A DNA stretch of 42,900 nucleotides from an uncultured Clostridia bacterium (GCA_947631705.1 CANRMJ010000010.1:1-42900); one strand, 5' to 3'; positions 1 to 8,083 are shown, numbered from the stretch's first letter. Made by a program: numbers and translations. The notes: a model not told the origin generated them from the sequence alone.

Positions 1-427
1 CGCTCTTTGAAATAACGTTTATACAGATATCCTTATTCTCACAGATTGAAACAAGTTCTGTAACCATAGAGGGACTGATTGTGTTTCCGATAAAATAAAT
101 TTGCGGAGTATCTTTTGCAAGAGCATTGTAATTCGGCGATTTGAGCGCTTCAATAACGGCTCTCGCGCCGAGATAAGAGCCGCCGATACCGATAACAATT
201 AAAATATCGCAGTTTTTCTTAATATAGTCAGCGGCTTTCTTAATACGAATAAATTCATCCTTGTCGTAATCTGTGGGAAGATTTACCCAGCCGAGAAAGT
301 CATTTCCCGCTCCCGTTTTTGAATAAACGGTATTCATTGCCTCAACCGCTCTCGGAGCCATTGCGGCTATGTCGGCATCGGAAACGAATCTTTCGGCGTA
401 TTTATTGATAAGTTTTAATTTTTCCAT
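1..427 (-). CDS. pgi: Glucose-6-phosphate isomerase, N-terminal part (runs off the left edge)
   Basis: This enzyme interconverts glucose 6-phosphate and fructose 6-phosphate in cytosolic glycolysis. Only the first 142 codons are in the window; the rest lies left of base 1. The protein begins MEKLKLINKYAERF and carries the family's phosphosugar-binding loop, VIGIGGSYLGARA, at residues 78-90. The ATG at 427-425 is preceded by a good AGGAGA ribosome-binding site. A sigma-A-like promoter lies just upstream, so the gene is probably transcribed independently of dacF, which ends 71 bp before it on the same strand. Identification from the glycine-rich motif is firm. Whether the protein is full length cannot be judged here. 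Confidence 0.93.
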   Translation of the reverse strand, partial: MEKLKLINKYAERFVSDADIAAMAPRAVEAMNTVYSKTGAGNDFLGWVNLPTDYDKDEFIRIKKAADYIKKNCDILIVIGIGGSYLGARAVIEALKSPNYNALAKDTPQIYFIGNTISPSMVTELVSICENKDICINVISKS

Positions 428-460
428 AATTATTTCTCCTGTGTAAAAATCAACTGCTAT

Positions 461-489
461 ATTTTACAACAAATTCTTAATCTTATCAA
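461..489 (-). promoter_or_regulatory. Sigma-A-type promoter for pgi
   Basis: On the minus strand the sequence reads TTGATA, 17 bp, TAAAAT. The -35 is at 489-484 and the -10 at 466-461. It sits in the gap between the dacF stop and the pgi start, about 33 bp before the pgi ATG. Confidence 0.6.
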
Positions 490-498
490 CCTTTTTTG

Positions 499-1647
499 TT
501 AAATACTGCACAACATTTTTTTAAAAATATACGAAAACGTTACCGATTCAACATTTTTATCAGAGCGCAGAATGATTGTTTTAATTGCATTTTCGCCGGA
601 GTACAAAGTTATTGTTCCCAATTTATCACCCTTATTCAGCGGCGCATTGATCTCGGTGAGAATATCGTATTTGTATGTGATTTCTCCGCTGCCTTTGGCA
701 ACCAAAATCTTTTCATCATTTGAAACCGACGGCGTTATTGACTTTTCTCTGCCGTTTTTGATCTTGATTTCGGTAATCTTTGAAAAATCGAATTCGGGTG
801 TAACAAGCTCATAATTTGCGAAACCGAAATCAAGAAGATTAACCGCGCTGCTGAATCGTTCGTCGCTCGTGTCACAGCCGAGAACAACGGCAACAAGATT
901 CATTCCGTCACGCTCCGCGGTGGCGCAAAGACAAAATCCCGCATTTGAAGTTGTGCCTGTTTTAAGACCTGTTATGCCGTTATAGGTATTAACAAGCTTA
1001 TTTGTGTTGTTCAGCTCTGTTTTTCCGTCACGCAGATAATCAAGCCATATGGAAGTATAATTCTTCACAATGTCATGTTTCATGACCTCGGTTGCAATAA
1101 CAGCAATATCATATGCGCAGGAATAATGATTTGTAACAGTGTCGTCAAGACCCGTTGAATTTTCAAAATTACTGTTTTCAAGACCCAGCTCTTTTGCCCT
1201 GTCGTTCATCATTTTAACAAAGCCTGTATCTGATCCGGCAATATATTCTCCGAGCGCCGTGCAGGCATCGTTTGCCGACGCAACAACAACGGCTTTAAGC
1301 AGTTCATCAACAGTCATGGTTTCCCCAACTTCAAGCCATATCTGGGAGCCGCCTTTTGAAACGGCGTTTTCCGATGCAGGCACTGAATCTGTCAGAGATA
1401 TTTTGCCGCTGTCGATTGCCTCCAAAACAAGAAGTATGCTCATAACTTTTGTTACGGACGCGGGAGAACAGTGCTCGTAGGCATTATTTTCATAAATTAT
1501 ATCTCCTGTATCCATACACATAAGAATTGATGAGTCGGCAGTTTCCTCAACCGGCTTTTTTTCTTCCTCGGCATATGCCGCAAAGCATCTTGCGGAGCAG
1601 ACAAAGCAAAGGCAAAACGTAAGTATAAAAATTAATATTCTCTTCAT
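499..1647 (-). CDS. dacF: D-alanyl-D-alanine carboxypeptidase, DacF/PBP5 type (peptidase S11)
   Basis: This is a low-molecular-weight penicillin-binding protein that trims the terminal D-Ala from peptidoglycan stem peptides outside the membrane. All three serine-peptidase motifs are present: SVTK at 64-67, SAN at 124-126 and KTG at 229-231. Residues 1-24 form a signal peptide (MKRILIFILTFCLCF...). An in-frame ATG lies four codons upstream at 1659, but only the ATG at 1647 has a spaced ribosome-binding site (GGTG), and it gives a normal signal-peptide start, so I chose it (382 aa). The gene is divergent from mtaB. In B. subtilis DacF acts in the forespore; DacF rather than DacA/DacB is an inference from overall type. 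Confidence 0.9.
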   Translation of the reverse strand: MKRILIFILTFCLCFVCSARCFAAYAEEEKKPVEETADSSILMCMDTGDIIYENNAYEHCSPASVTKVMSILLVLEAIDSGKISLTDSVPASENAVSKGGSQIWLEVGETMTVDELLKAVVVASANDACTALGEYIAGSDTGFVKMMNDRAKELGLENSNFENSTGLDDTVTNHYSCAYDIAVIATEVMKHDIVKNYTSIWLDYLRDGKTELNNTNKLVNTYNGITGLKTGTTSNAGFCLCATAERDGMNLVAVVLGCDTSDERFSSAVNLLDFGFANYELVTPEFDFSKITEIKIKNGREKSITPSVSNDEKILVAKGSGEITYKYDILTEINAPLNKGDKLGTITLYSGENAIKTIILRSDKNVESVTFSYIFKKMLCSI

Positions 1648-1679
1648 AAAAATCACCATTAAATCATATTCGTTTCGTA

Positions 1680-1708
1680 TTGTAATAATTACGAAGTTTT
1701 GATATAAT
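1680..1708 (+). promoter_or_regulatory. Sigma-A promoter for mtaB
   Basis: TTGTAA at 1680-1685 and TATAAT at 1703-1708 are separated by 17 bp, in the 99-bp gap between the divergent dacF and mtaB genes. Transcription would begin near 1715, about 30 nt before the mtaB ATG. Confidence 0.65.
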
Positions 1709-1746
1709 CAATATATTATTCGATATTTCCGAAAGGCATTAACGGT

Positions 1747-3039
1747 ATGAGGGCTGCGTTTTACACACTTGGATGCAAAGTAAATCAGGCGGAAACAGAA
1801 TATATGGCGGAGCTGCTTGCAAAGGCAGGCTTTGAAATAGTTGATTTTAATGATGACGCGGATTATTATATCGTTAATTCCTGCACGGTAACTTCAACAG
1901 CCGACCAAAAAACAAGGCAGATCGTGCGCAGATTCAAAAGAAAACACCCTGCATCTGTTATTATTTTAACGGGCTGTATGCCGCAGGCATTTCCGAAAGA
2001 CGCGGAAAAGCTTATTGAGGCTGATATAGTTTTGGGAAATAAAAACAACGGAGATATTTTAAATCTTATAAATCGCTATCATGCCGAGAAAAAGAGAATT
2101 TTTGATATATCGGAGCATGAAAAAGGAGAAAAATTTAAATATTGCTCAATCAACAAATTCAGTGAAAGGGTTCGCGCGTTTGTAAAAATTGAGGACGGCT
2201 GCGACCGCTTTTGTTCATACTGCATAATACCTTATTCACGCGGCAGAGTCCGTTCCAAGCCGCTTGATGATTTAAAAAAAGAAGTTCAGTCGCTTGCGGA
2301 TAACGGAATAAAAGAAATTGTGCTTGTCGGCATAAACCTATCGGCATACGGCAAAAATGAGGATTATAATATACTCGACGCCGTTAGGATATGCTCAGAA
2401 AACAATAAAATAATGCGTGTGCGTCTCGGCAGCCTTGAACCCGACCACATTACAGACGATATACTGAACGGATTAAAAGGCATTGAAAAATTCTGCCCTC
2501 AATTTCATATTTCTCTTCAAAGCGGGTGTGATAAAACGCTTAAAAATATGAACAGGCACTACACCGCTGAAGAATATATGAATCTTTGCTTAAAAATCAG
2601 AAACACCTTTGAGGACGCATCGCTCACCACAGATGTTATGGTTGGATTTTGCGGCGAAAGTGAAGAGGATTTCAAGGCAAGTCTTGATTTTGTTAAATCC
2701 GCCGCTTTTGAAAAGGTTCACGTTTTTCCCTATTCGGAACGCAGCGGAACGCGCGCGTCTGAAACAGGAGACACTGTTTTGAAAGCAGAAAAAGAACGCA
2801 GAGCGGAAATCATGATAAGAGAAACCGATAAAATAAGAAAAAACTATTTTAATTCTCTTATTGGAAAAACCGTCTGCGTGCTGTTTGAAAATGAAATTGA
2901 ACCCGGAGTATACCAGGGATATACTAAAAATTATATCCCTGTTAGAGCTCAATCATCTGAAAATATAGTCGGCTGTGAGAAAAACGCGCGTATCACGGGC
3001 TCATTTACCGAATATTGTTCTGCTGAATTACTTTTTTAA
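1747..3039 (+). CDS. mtaB: tRNA (N6-threonylcarbamoyladenosine-37 C2)-methylthiotransferase MtaB
   Basis: This is a radical-SAM enzyme that converts t6A37 to ms2t6A37 in tRNAs reading ANN codons. The N-terminal UPF0004 domain has its three cluster cysteines at C10 (TLGCKVNQ, diagnostic of MtaB over MiaB), C46 and C77. The radical-SAM CxxxCxxC motif is at C152, C156 and C159 (GCDRFCSYC). A TRAM-like RNA-binding domain closes the protein from about residue 365. The 430-aa length is normal for the family. It starts 10 nt after an AAAGG ribosome-binding site. Its last 35 bp overlap the 3' end of the convergent lipoprotein gene. Confidence 0.95.
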   Translation: MRAAFYTLGCKVNQAETEYMAELLAKAGFEIVDFNDDADYYIVNSCTVTSTADQKTRQIVRRFKRKHPASVIILTGCMPQAFPKDAEKLIEADIVLGNKNNGDILNLINRYHAEKKRIFDISEHEKGEKFKYCSINKFSERVRAFVKIEDGCDRFCSYCIIPYSRGRVRSKPLDDLKKEVQSLADNGIKEIVLVGINLSAYGKNEDYNILDAVRICSENNKIMRVRLGSLEPDHITDDILNGLKGIEKFCPQFHISLQSGCDKTLKNMNRHYTAEEYMNLCLKIRNTFEDASLTTDVMVGFCGESEEDFKASLDFVKSAAFEKVHVFPYSERSGTRASETGDTVLKAEKERRAEIMIRETDKIRKNYFNSLIGKTVCVLFENEIEPGVYQGYTKNYIPVRAQSSENIVGCEKNARITGSFTEYCSAELLF

Positions 3040-4219
3040 TGTATCTGACCTCCTCTGCGGCTGATTCATTATCGGCGTCTGTTAAATAACTATATGAAAA
3101 AATATAAAAACCGCCCACGCCGTTTAACTCATTAAGATATGAAATCTGCCTTGAAATTATATCGTTATTATCCTTAAACTCGTTTATGGCATAGCTTTGA
3201 TCGTTTGAGGCAAACTCGTCCTCCTGACCTGATTTATAAAGCGCAAGTCCAACATATAATTTGCAGCTTTTAACCATATCCTGCCAATCCTTTGCCGTTC
3301 TTGTAAATGGCTGCACCTCGTTATAAAATCCGAAATATATCTGCGGGCATATGTAATCAACAAATCCGTCTTCCGTAACCCAACGCTCAACGTCTGCATA
3401 AAGCGTGCCGTAATTTGCGGATACTTTTGACTGGGGGCTGATTCCAAACTCAACAGACGGGTTTATCTCCTTAACAGCGCTGTATACCGATTTCACCATT
3501 TCCGAAACATTTTCACGCCGCCAACTGTCCAAATCAAGTTCGCCGCCCGAATCTTTATATTCGCCGTATTCCTTTTCATCAATATCCTTGTCAGTTGTGG
3601 GATAAAAATAATCGTCAAAATGTATAGCGTCAACGGCGTAATTACTTACTATTTCTTTAACTCCGTTAACAATCAGTTTCCTAACCTCGTCCGAAGCGGG
3701 ATTGAAATATATCTTATCGTTTATATAAACATTTGATTTTTTATTTTCATCATTCAACCATTTCTTTGCGATATTACCCTCCGAAAGCTCGTTTATATCA
3801 GAGCTTTGGCTCACCCTGTAAGGGTTTATCCATGCTTCAATTCTCAAGCCGAGCTGCTGCGCGGCATTAATCATAATTTGCAAGGGATCGTATTTAAGCT
3901 CGCTCCCCTGCACTCCGAAGCAATATTTTGAAACAGGAAAATATTCCGACTTGTAAAATGCGTCTGCACACGGTCTTACCTGAACGGTTACTGTGTTCAG
4001 CCCAACTGATTTAACTTCTTTGAATGCAGATTTAACAGCCTTTTCAAAATCTTTATCGGTTTCACATCCCGAAATAAGACTTTCAAGCTCATAATATGAG
4101 AGCCAAACCGCTTTAACGTATATCGCGTTAACAGGCTCCGTGGGTTCCTCTTGCCTCGGTGCTTCGCAGCCTCCCAAAAGCAAAAGCGCGGATAACAGAC
4201 ATATAAAAACTTTTTTCAT
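3005..4219 (-). CDS. GHL10 (DUF187) glycosyl-hydrolase-like lipoprotein
   Basis: This is a predicted membrane-anchored lipoprotein of the glycosyl-hydrolase-like GHL10 family, which has a TIM-barrel fold related to GH13/GH42-type enzymes; its substrate is unknown. Residues 1-17 are a lipoprotein signal with lipobox LGGC and lipidation Cys18. The family's opening motif follows (AVWLSYYELESL), then TVTVQVRPCADAFYKSE, IEAWINPYRVS, a conserved AIHFDDYFYPTTD around residue 195 and a PQIYFGF motif. The 404-aa length is typical. The protein probably acts on cell-envelope or environmental glycans, an inference from its location and family. The 3' end overlaps mtaB by 35 bp in convergent orientation. 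Confidence 0.85.
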   Translation of the reverse strand: MKKVFICLLSALLLLGGCEAPRQEEPTEPVNAIYVKAVWLSYYELESLISGCETDKDFEKAVKSAFKEVKSVGLNTVTVQVRPCADAFYKSEYFPVSKYCFGVQGSELKYDPLQIMINAAQQLGLRIEAWINPYRVSQSSDINELSEGNIAKKWLNDENKKSNVYINDKIYFNPASDEVRKLIVNGVKEIVSNYAVDAIHFDDYFYPTTDKDIDEKEYGEYKDSGGELDLDSWRRENVSEMVKSVYSAVKEINPSVEFGISPQSKVSANYGTLYADVERWVTEDGFVDYICPQIYFGFYNEVQPFTRTAKDWQDMVKSCKLYVGLALYKSGQEDEFASNDQSYAINEFKDNNDIISRQISYLNELNGVGGFYIFSYSYLTDADNESAAEEVRYIKKVIQQNNIR

Positions 4220-4220
4220 C

Positions 4221-4248
4221 TTGACACTCTTCCTTAAATTTGTAAAAT
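4221..4248 (+). promoter_or_regulatory. Sigma-A promoter for the zinc-ribbon/DUF1294 pair
   Basis: A consensus TTGACA at 4221-4226 and TAAAAT at 4243-4248 are separated by 16 bp. This lies in the 45-bp divergent gap, about 16 bp before the ATG at 4265, so the leader is very short. It is the closest match to consensus in the window. Confidence 0.6.
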
Positions 4249-4264
4249 ATATTTAGGTGATAGT

Positions 4265-4561
4265 ATGGAATACAGACTCGGAACAGGCTTAAAAATTAAA
4301 TCCACGGGCGAAACACTTCCTCTTTACTGCCCGAAATGCGGAAAAAAGGTCAGCTTTGGCGTGTTTTCAAATATCGAAAACAGGCTTAGTCCATCTTTTC
4401 CCTTTGTGAACAGCAAAGACGTTTATTTTCTCGTCTGTCCTGAATGCGCGTCAATCTTCACAGTTGACGAATCGAAAGGTAAAACCTTCGCAAAGGGCGA
4501 AAAGCTTGCAATCGGTAATTTTGACTTTAAAACGCTTAAGAAATTCAATGACAACAAATAA
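4265..4561 (+). CDS. Small zinc-ribbon protein, function unknown
   Basis: This is a 98-aa soluble protein that I cannot assign to a named family. Two paired cysteine knuckles are visible, CPKC at about residues 21-24 and CPEC at about 58-61, spaced as in a treble-clef or zinc-ribbon fold. They are followed by a lysine-rich C-terminus (KLAIGNFDFKTLKKFNDNK). The start has a good AGGTG site and a strong promoter just upstream. Its end overlaps the DUF1294 membrane-protein gene by 14 bp, so the two are likely co-translated. Nucleic-acid or metal binding is plausible from the cysteines alone, but no function should be assumed. Confidence 0.75.
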   Translation: MEYRLGTGLKIKSTGETLPLYCPKCGKKVSFGVFSNIENRLSPSFPFVNSKDVYFLVCPECASIFTVDESKGKTFAKGEKLAIGNFDFKTLKKFNDNK

Positions 4562-4835
4562 ACTTCTTCTATTGTATTTTGCCGCCGTGAGCATATTCAC
4601 CGTTATAATGACGGTTGCGGACAAAATAGATTCCATACATTCGCGCAAACGTGTGCCGGAGAGCTTTTTGCTCACCCTTGGTCTTGCAGGCGGCGCATTG
4701 CCCGAATATATCACTATGAAAGTCATTCACCATAAAACACGCAAAAAACTGTTTATGCTCGGTTTGCCAGCAATGTTCACAATTCAAGCTGTTTTATTTT
4801 GTTTAATTTACTTATCAAAACAGTCACCGATTTAA
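4548..4835 (+). CDS. DUF1294 small membrane protein
   Basis: This is a 95-aa protein with two hydrophobic segments (about residues 4-22 and 70-90) around the DUF1294 signature: RVPESFLLTLGLAGGALPEY, then a short gap and IHHKTRKKLFMLGLPA. DUF1294 proteins are small integral membrane proteins of unknown role, sometimes fused to a cold-shock domain; no such domain is present here. I place the start at the ATG at 4548, because that puts the first hydrophobic segment at the N-terminus as in the family. A longer reading from 4464 would lie entirely within the preceding gene. The 14-bp overlap implies coupling to the zinc-ribbon gene. Confidence 0.8.
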   Translation: MTTNKLLLLYFAAVSIFTVIMTVADKIDSIHSRKRVPESFLLTLGLAGGALPEYITMKVIHHKTRKKLFMLGLPAMFTIQAVLFCLIYLSKQSPI

Positions 4836-4850
4836 CAATATGCATATGAT

Positions 4851-4885
4851 AAAGAGGAGCTTGATTGCTCCTCTTTAAAATTTTT
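4851..4885 (+). terminator. Hairpin terminator between convergent DUF1294 and spoIVA genes
   Basis: A perfect 10-bp stem, AAAGAGGAGC (4851-4860) with GCTCCTCTTT (4867-4876), has a 6-nt loop and is followed by AAAATTTTT. It lies 15 bp after the DUF1294 stop and overlaps the end of spoIVA's stop codon region at 4884, so it may serve both strands. The minus-strand U-tract is weak. Confidence 0.75.
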
Positions 4886-6353
4886 ACAAAATGATACAGA
4901 TAAGACCGCTGCAGCCTTCGTTAATTACTCTTTCAATTGTTTCTCTGAATTTGTTTCTTGCGTCATCCGGCATACGCTCCAGTTTTCCGTGAAGCCCCTC
5001 GTTAACCAATTCATGGAGCGACTTTCCGAATATATCTGTTTTCCACAAATCAGCCGGATTCTCCTCAAACTCTCTCAGAAGATACATAACAAGTTCCTGC
5101 GACTGGCTTTCGCTGCCTACAATCGGCGCAACCTCAGTATAAGTGTTGCACTTAATCATATGTATCGAAGGGGCTTGTGCTTTTAATCTAACACCGTAGC
5201 GCCCGCCCTGTTTCATTATTTCGGGTTCTTCAAGCGTAAGCTCGTTTATATCCGGCATAACTATACCGTAGCCCGTTCTTTCAACATCGGACAATGCCGC
5301 TGAAAAGCGCATATAATCGCGTTTTATGGCTGTCAGCTTGATTATTTCACGCATCAAATCCCGCTCGTTGGTTATTGAAATATCGCATTGCTTAGACAGG
5401 ATTGAATAGAAATAACTGTTATCTATGGAAATTTTTATGCTTACACTTCCGTTTGATAAATCAAGATCGGAAATATTAAGGCTTTCTATATTTTCACATT
5501 CTGAAAGGCGCTCCGCAAACTGCTTAACACTTCTGATATTGCTTACTTGGGTACAGCTTTCCCTTACCGCCCCGAACAAACCGGCTTTAAGCTCGTTATC
5601 TCTTTCAAGCCCTTTAATCCAAGACGGAAAATTCAGCGCAATACTTGATACGGGAAATTCATACAGAACCTTTTCAAGTATCTGATTGATTTCATTTTCT
5701 TCAAGTTCAAGGCAGTTAACCGGAATAACAGGCACATCATACTTATCCGAAAGCTCACTACAGAGAGATAAAGCCTCTGCTGATTCCGGCTCAACACAGT
5801 TCATGATAACTATAAACGGCTTGTTGATTTCTTTTAATTCGCTGATTACCCTTTCCTCAGCTTCTTCATATTCATCACGCGGAATAGCGCTGATTGAGCC
5901 GTCGGTTGTTACAACAAGACCTATCGTTGAATGTTCCTTAATAACTTTTTGCGTGCCGATTTCAGCAGCCATATTAAACGGTATTTCCTCCTCAAACCAA
6001 GGAGTTCTCACCATTCTCGGCTGATCCTCTTCTATATATCCCACAGAGCTCGGCACTATATATCCAACACAGTCTATCAGACGCACTCTGAAATGAAGAT
6101 TATCCTGCATAGAAAGTTCTATTGCCTCTTCGGGAATGAATTTCGGCTCCGTTGTCATAATTGTTCTGCCGGCGGCGCTTTGAGGAAGTTCATCTCTTGC
6201 CCGCTCTTTCTGAAATTCGCCGTCTATGCGCGGAATAACAAGAGTGTCCATAAATCTTTTTATAAATGTTGATTTACCTGTTCTTACAGGACCCACAACG
6301 CCGATATAGATATCGCCCTGTGTTCTTGTTGATATATCGTTATATATACTCAA
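4884..6353 (-). CDS. spoIVA: Stage IV sporulation protein A, coat basement-layer ATPase
   Basis: SpoIVA polymerises in an ATP-dependent way on the outer forespore membrane of the mother cell and forms the platform for coat and cortex assembly. The 489-aa protein matches the family length (492 in B. subtilis). The N-terminus shows the Walker A loop GPVRTGKST at residues 21-29, inside the signature MSIYNDISTRTQGDIYIG. It follows sipL by 12 bp, with GGAGG as ribosome-binding site, so the two form an operon driven by the SigE-like promoter upstream of sipL. In C. difficile SipL binds SpoIVA through its LysM domain, so this adjacency couples two physical partners. Confidence 0.97.
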   Translation of the reverse strand: MSIYNDISTRTQGDIYIGVVGPVRTGKSTFIKRFMDTLVIPRIDGEFQKERARDELPQSAAGRTIMTTEPKFIPEEAIELSMQDNLHFRVRLIDCVGYIVPSSVGYIEEDQPRMVRTPWFEEEIPFNMAAEIGTQKVIKEHSTIGLVVTTDGSISAIPRDEYEEAEERVISELKEINKPFIVIMNCVEPESAEALSLCSELSDKYDVPVIPVNCLELEENEINQILEKVLYEFPVSSIALNFPSWIKGLERDNELKAGLFGAVRESCTQVSNIRSVKQFAERLSECENIESLNISDLDLSNGSVSIKISIDNSYFYSILSKQCDISITNERDLMREIIKLTAIKRDYMRFSAALSDVERTGYGIVMPDINELTLEEPEIMKQGGRYGVRLKAQAPSIHMIKCNTYTEVAPIVGSESQSQELVMYLLREFEENPADLWKTDIFGKSLHELVNEGLHGKLERMPDDARNKFRETIERVINEGCSGLICIIL

Positions 6354-6365
6354 ATTTTTCCCTCC

Positions 6366-7823
6366 TTACATTCCGGGAATTAAAAGAATACGTCTTGAAT
6401 CAATCACGTCGTCTTTTAATTCATTTTCCGTTTTTATTAAATCCGCCGATGTTCTGAATTTTTTAGCAATATCCCAAACAAGCTCGTTTTCCCTTGCAAA
6501 ATAAACCACAAGCGCCGGTGATTCCGAAACCGCCGTGTCGCTTATCTGAACATCAGATAACACGCTGAACGATTTTTCTTCATATTCTGCTGCCGTGTAT
6601 TCAATTAGAAATCTCACGGATATTTCATTTGCGGATTTGAGCACATAGTCGAAAGATTTAACGTAAAGAGCAGCCATGTTAAAGCTCTTAACGGAGATTT
6701 CTTTTTTCTGAGTGATAAATATCAGTTCGGAATTTTCATTTCTTACAAACGCGGAAAGCTCAAGACTGTTTCCGTCACTTATATTAAGCGAGAGATCTGT
6801 TATTTCAACTATGTTTATATTGTCAAATTCAAACACGGCTTTGTCGTTTATGATATCGCTTGTCACAACACCGTTTGTATTCAGATTGATTTTTCCGAAT
6901 GAGTTTGATATTTCGTTATCGGTTGCATATGAATCTGTTGATATTTGAGTGGTTACTTTTCTGAACACGGTGCTGTTTACATTTATATCGCCTATAAGCT
7001 CAATACCTCTAAGCTGATTGTTTTTATCCGCCTTTGGCTTAGCATAAACGTTTCCGATTGTCATTTTAACAATTGCATCGTCGCCCTCGTCAATTCCGCC
7101 GATATCAACAATTTTGCTTATGGACACGGTCTTCTCGCATTTTTTGATAACTTCTTTTTCGGTATCGGTTGTATACAACAAAGAAAAATCCGCTGCGGCT
7201 CTTACAAGCATTTTATCTTTTATAATTTTAACGTCTTCACATCTTACCGTAGCAAAAGTATTTATAATTTTTCTTATCACGTCGCTGTCTGACGGAATCG
7301 TTGCCTCATCCTCAAATTCCGCCTTAGAGTATGAGGTTCCGATAAGCGAGAGATAATTTACAGTATCCCGTTTGATAAGCACCCCTTCTGCCGAGTCAAT
7401 CATATTTACGGGAGACGGAGCACATACCGTTATATCAAGCGCAAAAGCGTTGTGTATATCAATCCTTCTCTGATTGATAACCCTGAAATTACTGTATCTG
7501 TTAATCACGCTTACGTCAGCCGATACTTCGTCAAAGCCGCCCTCAATCGTAACAGCTTTCTGAAAATCCTCTTCAAAATCAGCGGTAGTAATGCAAGAGG
7601 TGGCGTCACTAACATATGTAAGATAAATTTTTGATTTTCCGTAAACCGTTAATGTTCCGTTGGCATAATCCGTGTTAACAATATAATTATTAACGCAGCA
7701 TCTTATGATTTTCAGTAAATCGTCATTATATGACATAAGATTTTCCTGAAAATCAAGGTCAACATCAACACACTTAGAAAATAATTTGCATTTTTCTTTG
7801 ATTTCCCTTATGTTATTTTCCAT
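6366..7823 (-). CDS. sipL: SipL-type SPOCS/LysM spore-coat morphogenesis protein
   Basis: This is the clostridial functional counterpart of B. subtilis SpoVID, which ties SpoIVA and the coat to the forespore. Most of the 485 residues are repeated SPOCS (DUF3794) beta-rich units, each with blocks resembling KMLVRAAADFSLLYTTD and ISVRFLIEYTAAEYE. Residues 437-485 form a C-terminal LysM domain (YFARENELVWDIAKKF ... ILLIPGM). No signal peptide is seen, as expected for a mother-cell cytosolic coat protein. The start is preceded by AAAGGAG at 7-nt spacing. I name it sipL because of the domain order and because spoIVA follows immediately; other SPOCS-LysM proteins exist, so some doubt remains. Confidence 0.87.
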   Translation of the reverse strand: MENNIREIKEKCKLFSKCVDVDLDFQENLMSYNDDLLKIIRCCVNNYIVNTDYANGTLTVYGKSKIYLTYVSDATSCITTADFEEDFQKAVTIEGGFDEVSADVSVINRYSNFRVINQRRIDIHNAFALDITVCAPSPVNMIDSAEGVLIKRDTVNYLSLIGTSYSKAEFEDEATIPSDSDVIRKIINTFATVRCEDVKIIKDKMLVRAAADFSLLYTTDTEKEVIKKCEKTVSISKIVDIGGIDEGDDAIVKMTIGNVYAKPKADKNNQLRGIELIGDINVNSTVFRKVTTQISTDSYATDNEISNSFGKINLNTNGVVTSDIINDKAVFEFDNINIVEITDLSLNISDGNSLELSAFVRNENSELIFITQKKEISVKSFNMAALYVKSFDYVLKSANEISVRFLIEYTAAEYEEKSFSVLSDVQISDTAVSESPALVVYFARENELVWDIAKKFRTSADLIKTENELKDDVIDSRRILLIPGM

Positions 7824-7902
7824 AGCAGTACTCCTTTAATATTTAGACGGCGGCAAATTGGACGCACAACGGTATCTGCCCGCTCTGCTGCCTTACTGCT
7901 AA

Positions 7903-7932
7903 AGCATATGCGGTTACATTTAAGAATATAAC
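7903..7932 (-). promoter_or_regulatory. SigE-like (mother-cell) promoter for sipL-spoIVA
   Basis: On the minus strand GTTATATT (7932-7925), a 14-bp spacer and CATATGCT (7910-7903) resemble the SigE pattern (ATATT-type -35, 14-15 bp, CATACAAT-type -10). SigE drives spoIVA in B. subtilis. The -35 lies immediately downstream of the spoVM terminator hairpin. The predicted leader before the sipL ATG is about 75 nt. Confidence 0.5.
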
Positions 7933-7934
7933 AA

Positions 7935-7973
7935 AACGCTCCGTAAAAACCGAAATGATTTTTACGGAGCGTT
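7935..7973 (-). terminator. Intrinsic terminator after spoVM
   Basis: A perfect 15-bp inverted repeat (AACGCTCCGTAAAAA at 7935-7949 with its complement at 7959-7973, 9-nt loop) begins 10 nt after the spoVM stop. On the minus strand the stem ends in TTTTGTTAT. It separates spoVM from the sipL-spoIVA operon. Confidence 0.85.
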
Positions 7974-7983
7974 CTGAATTATG

Positions 7984-8067
7984 TCAGTAATTAACTTTTT
8001 TGATTTTAAATATCATTCTCATTATCGGTGCCATAAACTTAGACGGTTTTAAAACTATAACTTTCAC
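7984..8067 (-). CDS. spoVM: Stage V sporulation protein M, curvature-sensing peptide
   Basis: This 27-codon gene starts with GTG, 6 nt after a very strong GGAGGGG site. The peptide begins MKVIVLKPSKFMAPIMRMIF and ends in a basic tail. It matches the SpoVM plan: MK, a short hydrophobic run, K7, a proline, K10-F11, then an amphipathic helix. SpoVM inserts into the convex forespore membrane and recruits SpoIVA. Two contexts support the call: thiN lies just upstream, as in B. subtilis (thiN-spoVM), and sipL-spoIVA lies just downstream. The helix-breaking proline is at position 8 rather than 9 (KPSKF here, KLPKF in B. subtilis). A terminator follows directly. The gene is easily missed because of its size and GTG start. 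Confidence 0.85.
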   Translation of the reverse strand: MKVIVLKPSKFMAPIMRMIFKIKKVNY

Positions 8068-8083
8068 AGTAATCCCCTCCAAA

